From DAOUKH01 sp965207995 (GTDB lineage: Bacteria; Chloroflexota; Dehalococcoidia; SHYB01): 64,000 bases of DNA. How positions within the stretch are numbered: the first letter of the stretch is position 1; every line of letters starts with the position of its first letter. The DNA lies in the NCBI GenBank assembly GCA_965207995.1, contig OZ242299.1, positions 1,674,001 to 1,738,000 on the forward strand, read 5' to 3'. This document shows, piece by piece, positions 1 through 8,846 of the stretch. Both the position numbers and the translations under genes were made by a program. Under the pieces are notes generated by a model. That model ran no database searches. It had not been told where the DNA came from and worked only from the letters and a program-made list of their open reading frames with translations.

Positions 1-690
1 GATGTCGGTGGGCCTGCCGTGGCGTCCGATGGGGGTCACGTTGGCGAAGTGCTCCAGGCGCTTCTTCTGCGTTTCCTCGTCGGCGCCGCGGCTGATGCCG
101 CGGAGCATGGGGGTGTCGATGAAGCCGGGGGCGACGGCGTTGACGCGGATGTTGTCCTTGGCGAGCTCGAGGGCCATCATCTTGGTCATCACGTGGACGC
201 CGCCCTTGGAGCCGCTGTAGCCGGGGTTGGCCATGCCGACGAGGCCGGCGATCGAGGCGGTGTTGACGATGGAGCCGCCGCCGGCCTCGCGCATGGCGCG
301 GGCGGCGTACTTGGCGACGAGGAAGACGCCGCGCAGGTTGACGGCGATGACCTTGTCGAACTCCTCGGGCTCCATGGAGTCGAGGTTCGACTGGCGGGTC
401 TGGTAGGCGCCGCTGATCCCCGCGTTGTTGAAGAGGACATGGAGGGCGCCGAACCGCTCGACGGCGGCGGCGACGCAGGCCTCGGCCCCCTCGGCGGTGG
501 AGACGTCGCTCTTGACGAAGAAGGCGTCGCCGCCGGCTTCGCCGATCTGGGCGACGGTCTTCTGGCCGCCGATCTCGTCGAGGTCGCAGACGCAGACCTT
601 CGCGCCCTCCTCCGCCAGGCGGACGGCGGCGGCTGCGCCCAAGCCCGACGCTCCGCCGGTCACCAGGGCCACTTTGTCCTTCATTCGCAT
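1..690 (-). CDS. SDR-family oxidoreductase (3' end outside window)
   Basis: Classical short-chain dehydrogenase, NAD(P)-dependent, probably cytosolic; the substrate cannot be read from the sequence. The first 230 residues are visible and the C-terminus runs off the left edge. It has the glycine-rich cofactor loop TGGASGLG at residues 11-18, FNNAG near 87-91, and the catalytic set S146, Y158 and K162 in the YxxxK arrangement. The start at 690 is preceded by AAGGAGG at a spacing of about 6, better than the internal ATG six bases later. The O-methyltransferase-like gene upstream ends 17 bases away, so the two are probably co-transcribed. The family call is firm, the reaction unknown. Confidence 0.9.
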   Translation of the reverse strand, partial: MRMKDKVALVTGGASGLGAAAAVRLAEEGAKVCVCDLDEIGGQKTVAQIGEAGGDAFFVKSDVSTAEGAEACVAAAVERFGALHVLFNNAGISGAYQTRQSNLDSMEPEEFDKVIAVNLRGVFLVAKYAARAMREAGGGSIVNTASIAGLVGMANPGYSGSKGGVHVMTKMMALELAKDNIRVNAVAPGFIDTPMLRGISRGADEETQKKRLEHFANVTPIGRHGRPTDI

Positions 691-707
691 GGGCTGCCTC
701 CTTGGGG

Positions 708-1721
708 CTAAGGCTTGCGGGCCAGGATGAGCGAACTCGGCGCGTCGTAGTGAATGTCGCCGAGCCCCGCCCCGGTCATCCAGTCGGTGATCTCGCGGAG
801 AGCGTAGCAGCGCCCGCCGCTTGTGTGTAGCAGCATGTTGACGGCGAAGACGGCTCCGAACTCGGGGGCGTCGAGGCCGGGTTCCATGATGACGTCGCGC
901 ACGGCGACGCGTCCGCCCGGCGGGGCCGCCCGCGCGACCCGCCGGAAGAGGGCGGCGTTCTCCTCGGGCGGCTGGCCGTGGAGGATGTTGGACATGAAGA
1001 TGAAGTCATGGCCGGGTGGAAGGTCATCGAGGAGGAAGTCGCCTTCGACGACGGCGACGCGATCGGCGAGGCCCCAGTCGTCGACGTTGCCGCGGGCCAG
1101 AGCGGCGGCCTTGGGCAGCTCGAAGACGGTCGCGCGCAGGTGCGGGTAGTCGCGGGCGAAGCTCAGGGCGTAGGCGCCCGCGCCGCCGCCGACGTCGAGG
1201 ACGGCGGTGTGTTCGGCCAGGGGCAGCGCCTTGGCCAAGGCGGGCGCGATCAGGACGGCGTCGCGGTGGAGGCCGCGGAGCAGCCGCTCGGCGACCTCGT
1301 CGCCCTGGCCCTGCTGGAAGATGGAGTCGGCGACGGCGGGCTTGCCCTGGAGCAGGGTCTCCTCCAACCGGCCCCACATGTCCCAGCAGAGGTCGTCGAC
1401 GACGAGCTGGTCGCCCGTGTAGTCCGGCCGTCCGGGGACGAGGTAGGTGTCGGCGACCTCGGTGTTGACGTAGGTCTCGCCGCGCTTGGCGAGGAGGCCA
1501 AGGGCGGTGAGGGCGTCGAGGAGGATGCGGAAGGCCCTGGGGTCGCCGTTCAGGTCTTCGGCGGCGCGGGCCGCGGTCGAAGGGTGCCGAGCGAGCCGGC
1601 CGAAGAGGTCGAGCTTGACCGCCGTGGTGACGATCTTGTGGCGCCAGTGGACTCCGGGCGCGAGGACCGGCGGCAGGCCGCTCCGGTGCGGGGCGTCGTC
1701 CCTATGGTCTTCGTCAGCGAT
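708..1721 (-). CDS. SAM-dependent O-methyltransferase-like protein (non-canonical start)
   Basis: Looks like the COMT/AcnO-type methyltransferase family: an N-terminal winged-helix dimerisation region (about residues 25-100) followed by a Rossmann SAM domain with motif I VLDVGGGAG near 174-182 and a HG motif near 250. It would transfer a methyl group from SAM to a small-molecule hydroxyl; the substrate is unknown. The frame has no ATG, GTG or TTG between the end of the upstream glycosyltransferase and the start of the conserved domain. A perfect TAAGGAG overlaps the glycosyltransferase stop and is followed 9 bases later by an in-frame ATC at 1721, which I use as the start. A CTG 15 codons later is the alternative. 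About 337 residues, usual for the family. Confidence 0.8.
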   Translation of the reverse strand: MADEDHRDDAPHRSGLPPVLAPGVHWRHKIVTTAVKLDLFGRLARHPSTAARAAEDLNGDPRAFRILLDALTALGLLAKRGETYVNTEVADTYLVPGRPDYTGDQLVVDDLCWDMWGRLEETLLQGKPAVADSIFQQGQGDEVAERLLRGLHRDAVLIAPALAKALPLAEHTAVLDVGGGAGAYALSFARDYPHLRATVFELPKAAALARGNVDDWGLADRVAVVEGDFLLDDLPPGHDFIFMSNILHGQPPEENAALFRRVARAAPPGGRVAVRDVIMEPGLDAPEFGAVFAVNMLLHTSGGRCYALREITDWMTGAGLGDIHYDAPSSLILARKP

Positions 1722-1734
1722 AGCCTGCTTCTCC

Positions 1735-2775
1735 TTATGCTGAACGGGCGGCCACGGACTCGTAGACGGCCTCGTAGCCCTCGACCATGCGGCTGATAGG
1801 GAACTGCTCCTCGACCCAGGCGCGGCAGGCGCGGCGGTCGATCTGGCCCAGGCGGGCGATGGCACGGACGGCCTCGGCCTCGGTCTCGACGAGGAAGCCG
1901 GTGCGGCCGTCGGCGATGACCTCGGGCATGGCGCCCTTGGGATAGGCGATGACCGGTGTGCCCACGGCCAGGGCCTCGGCGACGGCGAGGCCGAAGGGCT
2001 CCTCCCACTGGAGGGGGAAGAGGAAGCCCTTGGCGCGGCTCACGAGGTCCAGCACCTCGTCGTTGGGGAGGTGGGCGGCGTGGCGGACGCGGTCGCCGTC
2101 GACGTGGGGCTCGACCTCCTCGCGGTAGTAGCGCTCGGCCCAGGGAAGCTGGGGCGGGGCGTGGCCGACGATGACGAGGCGGTCGCCGGCGGCCTTGGCG
2201 ATACGGATGGCGTCGGCGATGCCCTTGTTGGGGGCGATGCGCCCCACGATGACGAGGAAGTCCTCCGCGTCCGCGCCGAAGGGGGTGGCGTCGACGTCGA
2301 TGCCGTTGGGGACGACGGGGAGATCGGGCTCGCCGAGGTTCTCGGCCTGCCGGTGGCTGATGCAGACGGGGTGCACGTTGGGGAAGTTGGCGCGGTAGTA
2401 GTCGTGCAGCTCCTGTTCGATATAGGCGTAGGTCAGGACCGTCGGCGTGGTGGTGAAGGGGGAGAAGTAGGCGGCCAGGGTGGGCCAGTGGCCGTGGATG
2501 ACGTCGAAGCCGTCGCCGCGGCGGTAGAGGTTGAAGGTGTTGCGGGTCTCCATCTCCTTGTCGACGTAGGTGGTGCAGTCGTCGTCGTAGGAGGTGGCGA
2601 CGTCGACGACGGCGTGCAGCTCGGCGCTGACGTTGGAGTCGCCGGAGGCGAAGAGCTCGACGCGGTGGCCGCGGGCGACGAGCCCCTCGACGAGGTGGTA
2701 GACCATGAGCTCGGTGCCCCCGTGGCTGCGGGGCGGCACCGAGAGGTAGGTGCTGGTGATCTGGGCGACGCGCAT
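1735..2775 (-). CDS. glycosyltransferase family 4 protein
   Basis: GT-B fold, retaining glycosyltransferase of family GT4 (346 residues). The N-terminal acceptor domain opens with MRVAQITSTYL and contains the glycine-rich GGTE loop near residues 19-22. The C-terminal nucleotide-sugar domain starts near 175 with VGRIAPNKG and ends with the family E-x7-E region (EEPFGLAVAEALAVGTPV). It would transfer a sugar from a nucleotide-sugar donor to a lipid, glycan or small-molecule acceptor at the cytoplasmic face. Its TAA stop overlaps the Shine-Dalgarno of the methyltransferase downstream, and the Rieske gene ends 16 bases upstream, so this is one transcription unit. The acceptor cannot be inferred. 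Confidence 0.9.
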   Translation of the reverse strand: MRVAQITSTYLSVPPRSHGGTELMVYHLVEGLVARGHRVELFASGDSNVSAELHAVVDVATSYDDDCTTYVDKEMETRNTFNLYRRGDGFDVIHGHWPTLAAYFSPFTTTPTVLTYAYIEQELHDYYRANFPNVHPVCISHRQAENLGEPDLPVVPNGIDVDATPFGADAEDFLVIVGRIAPNKGIADAIRIAKAAGDRLVIVGHAPPQLPWAERYYREEVEPHVDGDRVRHAAHLPNDEVLDLVSRAKGFLFPLQWEEPFGLAVAEALAVGTPVIAYPKGAMPEVIADGRTGFLVETEAEAVRAIARLGQIDRRACRAWVEEQFPISRMVEGYEAVYESVAARSA

Positions 2776-2791
2776 GGGGGCGCGCCGGGGG

Positions 2792-3106
2792 TTAGGCCGG
2801 CTCCTCGACTTCGAGGTCGTCGCCCTGGACGCGCACGTTGTAGCAGGTGAGCTTGCCGCTGGCGGGGGGCACGAGGGCCTGGCCGGTGGTGACGTCGTAG
2901 TCGCCAGCGTGCCAGGGGCACTGGAGGGAGGTGCCTTCGAGGAAGCCTTCCTCCAGGGGGCCGCCCATGTGCCAACAGACGGCGGAGAAGCCGTAGAAGG
3001 AGCCGTCGACGTTGGCGATGCCGACGCGCTCGCCGGCGACGTCGACGCCGATGACTTCTCCTTCGGGGACGTCGGCGACCTTGGCCACCTTCACGAAATT
3101 GCCCAT
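2792..3106 (-). CDS. Rieske [2Fe-2S] ferredoxin-like protein
   Basis: A 104-residue single-domain Rieske protein, soluble, with no signal peptide or membrane anchor. The cluster ligands are C44-x-H46 in CWHMGG and C63-x2-H66 in CPWH, the standard CxH...CxxH pattern. It resembles NirD-like or dioxygenase-associated ferredoxins and would pass single electrons to a partner oxygenase or reductase, but no oxygenase is next to it. It is the first gene of a minus-strand run followed by the GT4 glycosyltransferase, the methyltransferase and the SDR. No strong promoter is visible upstream; that spacer holds a dispersed repeat and a hairpin. Confidence 0.92.
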   Translation of the reverse strand: MGNFVKVAKVADVPEGEVIGVDVAGERVGIANVDGSFYGFSAVCWHMGGPLEEGFLEGTSLQCPWHAGDYDVTTGQALVPPASGKLTCYNVRVQGDDLEVEEPA

Positions 3107-3190
3107 CGGGCGGACCTCCGGGGTTGGTCGGGATTGTGCGCGCCGGAGATTATACCGCGCTGCGGGCCCAGCGAGGCGGGTGGGGGCGGG

Positions 3191-3240
3191 CCCGCCCTCA
3201 GTCCCTCCCAGAGGGAGGGAGGTTTAAGGGACGCCCCGGA
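3191..3240. repeat. dispersed intergenic repeat, module A
   Basis: One copy of a module with the core CCCTCAGTCCCTCCCAGAGG followed by GAGGGAGGTTTAAG. The CTCCC/GGGAG halves can pair. Near-identical copies lie at about 4221, 13453, 22205, 32186 and 54594. All lie outside my gene models except that the 54594 copy touches the last codons of the DUF192 gene. The rest of the 3107-3468 gap holds a long GC hairpin and otherwise nothing I can name. Confidence 0.8.
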
Positions 3241-3253
3241 GTGGGGGAAGGAA

Positions 3254-3295
3254 GGAGCTTGCGCGGCCGGCGCGGCGGCCGGCCGCGCAGGCTCC
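3254..3295. other. long GC-rich hairpin, possible terminator
   Basis: A 17-bp stem (3254-3270 with 3279-3295, one G-T wobble) closes an 8-base loop. It lies downstream of the minus-strand HTH gene that ends at 3469 and upstream of the Rieske gene. It is not followed by a clean T-run on either strand, so a factor-independent terminator is uncertain. Confidence 0.4.
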
Positions 3296-3468
3296 TGAAA
3301 GGCACTCTCCATCGTGAGGAGAGGATGAGTAAAGGGCGGTGAGGCCCTGATGGACAGGAGATCTTTGGGCTCTGTCAAAGGCACAGGAGCACCAGGGGTC
3401 TCCCCGAAAAAAGAGGAATGGGGAAGCGTGAACGGCGCGCCGGGGAGGGCGAGCCGTCCGGGGCCGGG

Positions 3469-3921
3469 TCAGTCCCCGAACCCGTCTTCCATGCCGAGAA
3501 TCCCTCTCTCCAACTCCTCGACGGCCGCGAAGGCATCGTCGTCGATCGGCATCCCTCTCGCGCCGTATTTCTCGTCGATTTCGGCGCGGATCTTGAGCCG
3601 CAACAAGGGGCCGTCGTGCTTTTCGACGATCCGCTCCATGAGGAGCTCTTGGAGGCGGTCGCGGAACGCGAGCTTCGCCTCGCGGAAGCGCTGACGGAAG
3701 AACTCGTCCTCGAACCACTCGAGGACTTGGAGGTAGGAGACTCCGGCGGCTCTCCGTCCAGCGCTCAATGTGCCGACGCGCTCGAACTCGTGGAGGAAGC
3801 GGCGTTTCCGCGCACTCGGCCCGCGGTTCCGTGGTTGTTTGCGCGCGCCCCCGGCCTTTTCACCGCGCTCTGGGGCAGCGGAGGTATGCGATTGGCCGGC
3901 ACCGATGGGCTGTGGTTGCAT
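3469..3921 (-). CDS. small HTH protein, terminase-small-subunit-like
   Basis: About 150 residues, charged and mostly helical. The segment from about residue 37 (RKRRFLHEFERVGTLSAG, then RRAAGVSYLQVLEWFEDEFF) reads like the helix-turn-helix of phage terminase small subunits and related transposon-type DNA-binding proteins: a recruiting helix, a turn, then a W-containing recognition helix. A KYGARGMPID segment and an acidic tail follow. The frame stays open further upstream, but that extension would translate the dispersed repeat, so I start at the ATG at 3921; no Shine-Dalgarno is visible there. No portal, large terminase or integrase gene is nearby. It may be an orphan regulator or a phage relic. 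Confidence 0.55.
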   Translation of the reverse strand: MQPQPIGAGQSHTSAAPERGEKAGGARKQPRNRGPSARKRRFLHEFERVGTLSAGRRAAGVSYLQVLEWFEDEFFRQRFREAKLAFRDRLQELLMERIVEKHDGPLLRLKIRAEIDEKYGARGMPIDDDAFAAVEELERGILGMEDGFGD

Positions 3922-3984
3922 GGGGACATGGTAGGGAGCGGCGGTGGGCATGGGCAATGGGCGGGTGTCGCAGGGGGGACCATC

Positions 3985-4287
3985 GCCCGGCCCCGCCGCC
4001 GCGCCTTGCGGCGCGTGCCCTCTCTCAAATCTCCCCCGGAGGGGGAGAGGCTTAAATGACGGCTCCGGTTGTGGGGGAACGGGCGAGTCGCGACTCGCCC
4101 CTACAGGGGAGGGGAGGGCCGACGGCTGGTGGCCTTTCGCAGTGATCGGAGGGCCCCTCATCTCAATCTTCTCCCGTGGGGAGAAGAGGCCCGGAGGGGA
4201 CCACCGCGCCCCGCCCCGGCCCGCCCTCAGTCCCTCCCAGAGGGAGGGAGGTTTAAGGGGTGCCCAGAGGGAGAGGAGAGGGTGCCG
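3985..4287. repeat. composite dispersed repeat block (modules A, B, palindrome and empty site)
   Basis: A mosaic of repeat modules fills this space. Module B (CTCCCCC/GGGGGAG, about 4018-4053) is followed by an internal-palindrome module at 4081-4100 (GGGCGAGTCGCGACTCGCCC) and CCCTACAGGGGAG. Next comes a segment at about 4151-4190 that contains GTGGGGAG at 4176-4183, then module A at about 4221-4258. The 4151-4190 segment is the uninterrupted counterpart of the block near 21950-22150, where a MITE-like element is inserted at the same GTGGGGAG. The left part of the block could be read as an N-terminal extension of the HTH gene, which I consider artefactual. Confidence 0.75.
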
Positions 4288-7200
4288 CTACGGGCGGAGG
4301 GCGCGGATGATGGCGTCGCGTTCGGCGGGGTCTTTGGGTTCGCGGAGGTGGGTGACTGCGCCGGCGACGCGGGTGGCGACGGGGAGGCCGTCCTGGTAGA
4401 CGACGCGGTTGCCGGCGACGGAGGGGACGCGCTCGCCGGGGGTGATGAGCCCGGTGAGGTTGAGGGGGTCGGCGCCGGAGAGGGCGATGAGCGCGCCGTC
4501 GCCGTCCTTGCGGCGGACGGCGCGGAGGGCCTCGACGGCTTCGGGCAGGGCGTACTGCTCGCCGGAGAACTCGGAGACGAAGCGGCCGCCGCGTATCTCG
4601 CCCCGGGCCTCCATCCTGCGCCAGACCCGTAGGAGGTCGCGCCAAGGGGGAAGGCCGGTCTCGCGCTGGGCGACGCGGTGGAAGACGACGCCGTAGCGCT
4701 GGAGGAGCTGGCGGCCCCAGAGCTCGGCGGCGGCGAGCGCACCGGGGGCGTCGTCGTAGTCGATGGCGTGGTCGTCGCGGAAGAGGGCCCAACGGCCGCT
4801 CATGTCGGGCGGGACGATGGGCTGGCCGGGCCCCGCCCACGGGGTGCGCCGCGCGCGCCGGTTGGAGCCGGCCCGTGTCGAGATGAGGCCGCGGAGGCCC
4901 CCGAAGCCGTCGCCGGTGATCAGGCCGGCGTTGACGAGCCGGCCGAGGGCGGTGCGCACCTCGGAGGGGAGACGGTGGGTGGCCTTGGCGAGGTCTTGGG
5001 CGAAGGTGGGGCCGCGCCACTTCAGATAGTCGAGGATTTCCTGGGCGAGGGAGCCGATCTTGGCCGATCCGTTGGGGTGGGGCGCGGCGGCGAGCCAGGC
5101 GTCGAGGCGGTCACGGAAGAGGAGAGCGATGGGTGAGGAGCGGGTGGGGCCGGCGGCGCGGCGGTCGGCGGTCGCGGGCGGGAAGAGCCGTCCCCAAACG
5201 ACCTGGCCGGTGAGGCTGAGCTCGTCCAGCCAGGAGGGGGAGTAGCGGTCCATGCGGGCGTTCAGCACCTGGCTCTCCCACGCGCCGGCGGGGGCCTGAT
5301 AGCCCTGCAAGCTTTCGAGGACCTTTGCCAGACCGGAGGCGCCCTGGAGGCGCGTCGCTGGCTCGGCGTGCTGCCAAGCGAAGAGGAAGCGCATGTACTG
5401 TTGCGGCGAGACCGGCTCGATTTCCTTGCGTAAGCGGTCGAGGGTGTAGCGGTGGATGCGGGCGAGGAGTCGGCGGTCGCACCACTCTTCTTCGTCGGCG
5501 CCGGTCGCGCCGTTGGCGGGGCGGGGGGTGAACGAGCCGCGGAGGACGGCGCCTTCGGTCTCGAGGGCAGCGAGGGCGGTGTCGATCTCGCGGACGTCGA
5601 GGCCGATTGAGACGGCTAGGCTGCGGGCGGTTACCGGGCCGAGGCTTTCCATGCGGCCGCGGACGATCTCGATGAGGGCCTCGCCCCGCTCCCATGCGCG
5701 GGCGCGCTCGCGCTCGGGGGCCTCGACCGGCGGTTCGATACGGCCGCTGCCTCCTTCCAGCAACGAGGGGAAGACGGCCTCGAAGAGGGGCAGGCGCTCG
5801 GCGGCGATCCAGAGAGGCGGGGACTCGCCCTCGGACGGCGTCACCTTGGCGGCCCGGCGGTCGGCGGTCAGGTCCGCCAGCAGCTCGGCCCAGGGGGCGG
5901 CCTCGGGCTCGGTGGCGAAGCCGAGGAGGGCGAGGTCGTCGTGCAGCTCGTCGGCGTCGCGGGGATCGGGCCAGGCCTGCTCGCGGACGAGCGCGATGGC
6001 CGAGGCGTCGAGGGCGCCGAGGTCGCGGGCGGACTCGATGTCGATGGTGCGGCGCATCATGACGGCCTGGGCGCGGCGCTCTTCGAGGGGAGCGTCGTCG
6101 AGGAAGGCGTAGGGCTTGGCGCTGAGTATCTCGTGGGCCATCGGCGACGGCTCGACGGTGTCGACCGCCGTGGGCAGCAACTCGCCGCCCTCGATGCGGC
6201 GGAGGAGGCCGAGGAAGGCGTCGACGTCCATGGCCTCGTGGAGACAGTCGTCGACGGTCTGGCGAACGAGGGGATGGTCGGGGATCTCGACGTCGCCGGC
6301 GACGTTCTCGGCGCAGGCCGTCTGGGAGGGGAAGACGGCGGCGAGGAGGTCGCCCGCGCGCATCCGCTGGATGGGAGGCGGGACCTTCTTGCCGCGCTCG
6401 TGGCGGAGTACGGCGAGAGAGCGGGTGCTGTTCCAGCGCCAACGGACCTCGAACATGGGGGCGGCGAGGAGGGCCTGGGTTAGCACGTCTTGGGCCGACT
6501 TCGAATTCAGATAGTGGAAGACGTCGTCCAGCGGGAAGCTGTGCTGCGGGCCGAGGGAGAGGACGATGTTGTCCTCGGTGGCGGCGGCTTGGAGCTCCTG
6601 GTTGAAGGCGCGGCAGAACTTCTTGCGGAGGGCGAGGCCCCAGGCCCGGTTCACCCGCCCGCCGAAGGGGGCGTGGAGGACGAGCTGCATGCCGCCGGAC
6701 TCGTCGAAGAAGCGTTCGAGGACGATGCTCTGCTGCGTGGGGATGATGCCGAGGGAGGCCTTGGTTGCGGCGAGGTACTCGACGGCCTGGTCGGCGGCGG
6801 CGTCTTCGATGCCGGCCTCGGCGGCGAGCCAGACGGTGGTGTCCTTGACGCGCTCGAGGTCGGGGGGCTGTTGGGCGCCGAGGCGTTGGTCGATCTCGGC
6901 GCGCAGGGCGGAGACTTCGTCGGAGAGCTCGGCGGTGCGGGCGGGGGCCTCGCCGAGCCAGAAGGGGATGGTCGGCGGCTGGCCGTGGGCGTCCTCGACG
7001 AGAACCTTGCCTTGGGTGACTCTGAGGATGCGCCAGGCGGAGATGCCGAGTTGGAAGATGTCGCCGGGCATGCTCTCGATGGCGAAGTCTTCGTTGACGG
7101 TGCCGACCATTGCGCCCTGGGGCTGAAGGATCACGTTGTAGTCGGCGTTCTCCGGGATCGCGCCGCCGGAGGTGACGGCGGCGAGCCGGGCTCCCTTTCG

Positions 7201-8691
7201 GGCGCGGATGCGGCGGTTGACGCCGTCGTAGTGGAGGTGGACTCGGCCGCGTCCGCGCTGGGTGGTGAAGCCCTCGGCGAGCATCTTCACCACGTCGTCG
7301 AACTCGCCACGGGTCAGGTCGCGGTAGGGATAGGCGCGGCGGGCGAGGTCGAAGAGGGCGGTCTCGTCCCATTCTTCGAGCGCCGCTGAGGCGACGATCT
7401 GCTGGGCGAGTACGTCGAGGGGCTTCTCGGGGACGGTGAGGCGGTCGAGTTTGCCTTGGCGGGCGGCGAGGAGGAGCGCGATGCACTCCATGAGGTCGTC
7501 GCGAGTGATGGGGAAGAGGCGCCCCTTGGGGGTGCCGCCGAGGGTGTGTCCGGAGCGACCGACCCGCTGGAGCAGGGTGGCGATGGCGCGGGTCGAACCG
7601 ATCTGGCAGACGAGGTCGATGTCGCCGATGTCGATGCCGAGCTCGAGGGAGGCGGTGGCGACGAGGGCGCGGAGGCTGCTGGCCTTGAGGCGCTGCTCGG
7701 CGTCGAGGCGCTGCTCGCGGGAGAGGCTGCCGTGGTGGGAGGTTACCAAGTTGTCGCCGAGCCGCTTGGAAAGATGCATGGAGAGGCGCTCGGCGAGGCG
7801 CCGGGTGTTGGTGAAGACGAGGGTAGTGCGGTTCTCGCGAATGAGCTCGGCGAGGCGGTCGTAGACCTCCTCCCAGGTCTCGTTGGAAATGACGGCGGTC
7901 ATCGGCTCGCTGGGGAGCTCGAGGCCGAGGTCGAGCGCGCGGGCGTGGCCTTCGTCGACGATGGCGCAGTCGGGTGCGCCGTCCGGGGCGACTCGCCGGG
8001 CGCCGATGAGGAAGCGGGCCATCTCCTCGATGGGGCGCTGGGTGGCGGAGAGACCGATGCGGACGGGCCGCGAAGGGGCCCGGGCCGTCACGAGGGCGTC
8101 GAGGCGTTCGAGGCTGAGGGCGAGATGCGCGCCGCGGCGGTCGCGGGCGACGGCGTGGATCTCGTCGACGATGACGGTGCGGACGGTCTCCAGCATCTTT
8201 CGTCCGCCGGCGGAAGTGAGCAGGATGTAGAGCGACTCCGGGGTGGTGACGAGGATGTGCGGGGGGCGCTTGACCATGGCGGCACGCTCGGAGGCTTTGG
8301 TGTCGCCGGTACGGACGAGGACGCGGACCTCGGGGGGCTCGATGTTCATCGCCTCCAGCGCCTCGCGGATGCCGTCGAGGGGCTCGCTGAGGTTCTTGCG
8401 GATGTCGTTGCTCAGCGCCTTCAGGGGCGAGACGTAGAGGACCTGGGTCTCGTCGGGGAGGGGGGCGTCGACGCCTTGGCGGACGAGGGCGTCGATGGTG
8501 TTGAGGAAGGCGGAGAGGGTCTTGCCGGAGCCGGTGGGGGCGGCGATGAGGGTGTCGCGGCCCCGGCGGATGGCGGGCCAGCCCTTGGCCTGGGGCGGGG
8601 TCACGGTCTCGAAGCGTGAGGTGAACCAGCGCTTCACCGCGGGGTGGAACGCGTCGAGGACGGGGCTGGTGTTGCGGCGGGCTGGGGCCAT
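4288..8691 (-). CDS. lhr: Lhr-type ATP-dependent superfamily 2 helicase
   Basis: A 1467-residue DExH helicase with the full-length Lhr layout. Motif I APTGSGKT lies at 51-58 and the motif II DEIH box is near residue 174. The second RecA domain follows with TSHHGSLSREQR and a motif VI region QRVGRSGH, then a winged helix, the Lhr-core beta-barrel, and a long C-terminal extension with further winged-helix-like segments. Lhr proteins translocate 3'-5' on single-stranded DNA, unwind DNA or RNA-DNA hybrids and are tied to DNA repair in mycobacteria and E. coli. Length and C-terminal extension match bacterial long Lhr rather than the short Lhr-core form. It appears monocistronic. Confidence 0.93.
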   Translation of the reverse strand: MAPARRNTSPVLDAFHPAVKRWFTSRFETVTPPQAKGWPAIRRGRDTLIAAPTGSGKTLSAFLNTIDALVRQGVDAPLPDETQVLYVSPLKALSNDIRKNLSEPLDGIREALEAMNIEPPEVRVLVRTGDTKASERAAMVKRPPHILVTTPESLYILLTSAGGRKMLETVRTVIVDEIHAVARDRRGAHLALSLERLDALVTARAPSRPVRIGLSATQRPIEEMARFLIGARRVAPDGAPDCAIVDEGHARALDLGLELPSEPMTAVISNETWEEVYDRLAELIRENRTTLVFTNTRRLAERLSMHLSKRLGDNLVTSHHGSLSREQRLDAEQRLKASSLRALVATASLELGIDIGDIDLVCQIGSTRAIATLLQRVGRSGHTLGGTPKGRLFPITRDDLMECIALLLAARQGKLDRLTVPEKPLDVLAQQIVASAALEEWDETALFDLARRAYPYRDLTRGEFDDVVKMLAEGFTTQRGRGRVHLHYDGVNRRIRARKGARLAAVTSGGAIPENADYNVILQPQGAMVGTVNEDFAIESMPGDIFQLGISAWRILRVTQGKVLVEDAHGQPPTIPFWLGEAPARTAELSDEVSALRAEIDQRLGAQQPPDLERVKDTTVWLAAEAGIEDAAADQAVEYLAATKASLGIIPTQQSIVLERFFDESGGMQLVLHAPFGGRVNRAWGLALRKKFCRAFNQELQAAATEDNIVLSLGPQHSFPLDDVFHYLNSKSAQDVLTQALLAAPMFEVRWRWNSTRSLAVLRHERGKKVPPPIQRMRAGDLLAAVFPSQTACAENVAGDVEIPDHPLVRQTVDDCLHEAMDVDAFLGLLRRIEGGELLPTAVDTVEPSPMAHEILSAKPYAFLDDAPLEERRAQAVMMRRTIDIESARDLGALDASAIALVREQAWPDPRDADELHDDLALLGFATEPEAAPWAELLADLTADRRAAKVTPSEGESPPLWIAAERLPLFEAVFPSLLEGGSGRIEPPVEAPERERARAWERGEALIEIVRGRMESLGPVTARSLAVSIGLDVREIDTALAALETEGAVLRGSFTPRPANGATGADEEEWCDRRLLARIHRYTLDRLRKEIEPVSPQQYMRFLFAWQHAEPATRLQGASGLAKVLESLQGYQAPAGAWESQVLNARMDRYSPSWLDELSLTGQVVWGRLFPPATADRRAAGPTRSSPIALLFRDRLDAWLAAAPHPNGSAKIGSLAQEILDYLKWRGPTFAQDLAKATHRLPSEVRTALGRLVNAGLITGDGFGGLRGLISTRAGSNRRARRTPWAGPGQPIVPPDMSGRWALFRDDHAIDYDDAPGALAAAELWGRQLLQRYGVVFHRVAQRETGLPPWRDLLRVWRRMEARGEIRGGRFVSEFSGEQYALPEAVEALRAVRRKDGDGALIALSGADPLNLTGLITPGERVPSVAGNRVVYQDGLPVATRVAGAVTHLREPKDPAERDAIIRALRP

Positions 8692-8777
8692 CAGGGGCGC
8701 CTTCGTCGGGGCGCGCTCATTCTACGCCGCGCAGGTGGCGGGACGGAATGCGGGGATGGCAGGGTGCCGTGTTCAAT

Positions 8778-8793
8778 TGCAACGCGCGTTGCA
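8778..8793. promoter_or_regulatory. palindromic operator 1 upstream of fic
   Basis: Perfect 16-bp inverted repeat TGCAACGCGCGTTGCA. A lone half-site TTGCAACG follows at 8807-8814. It is the first of three related palindromes between lhr and fic. The surrounding 200 bases are visibly AT-richer than the rest of the window. Confidence 0.7.
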
Positions 8794-8846
8794 CTCTGGG
8801 AGTCAATTGCAACGAATTGGTGGAAGAGTTTGAATTTGAGGCTGCT

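Noticed and set aside
3469..3921. Evidence for a prophage
   Set aside because: Only one terminase-like HTH protein; no capsid, portal, integrase, lysis or att site nearby.
5111..7486. A 791-codon minus-strand frame inside the lhr region
   Set aside because: It is an Arg/Pro-rich out-of-frame reading of the helicase gene; the helicase motifs are all in the other frame.
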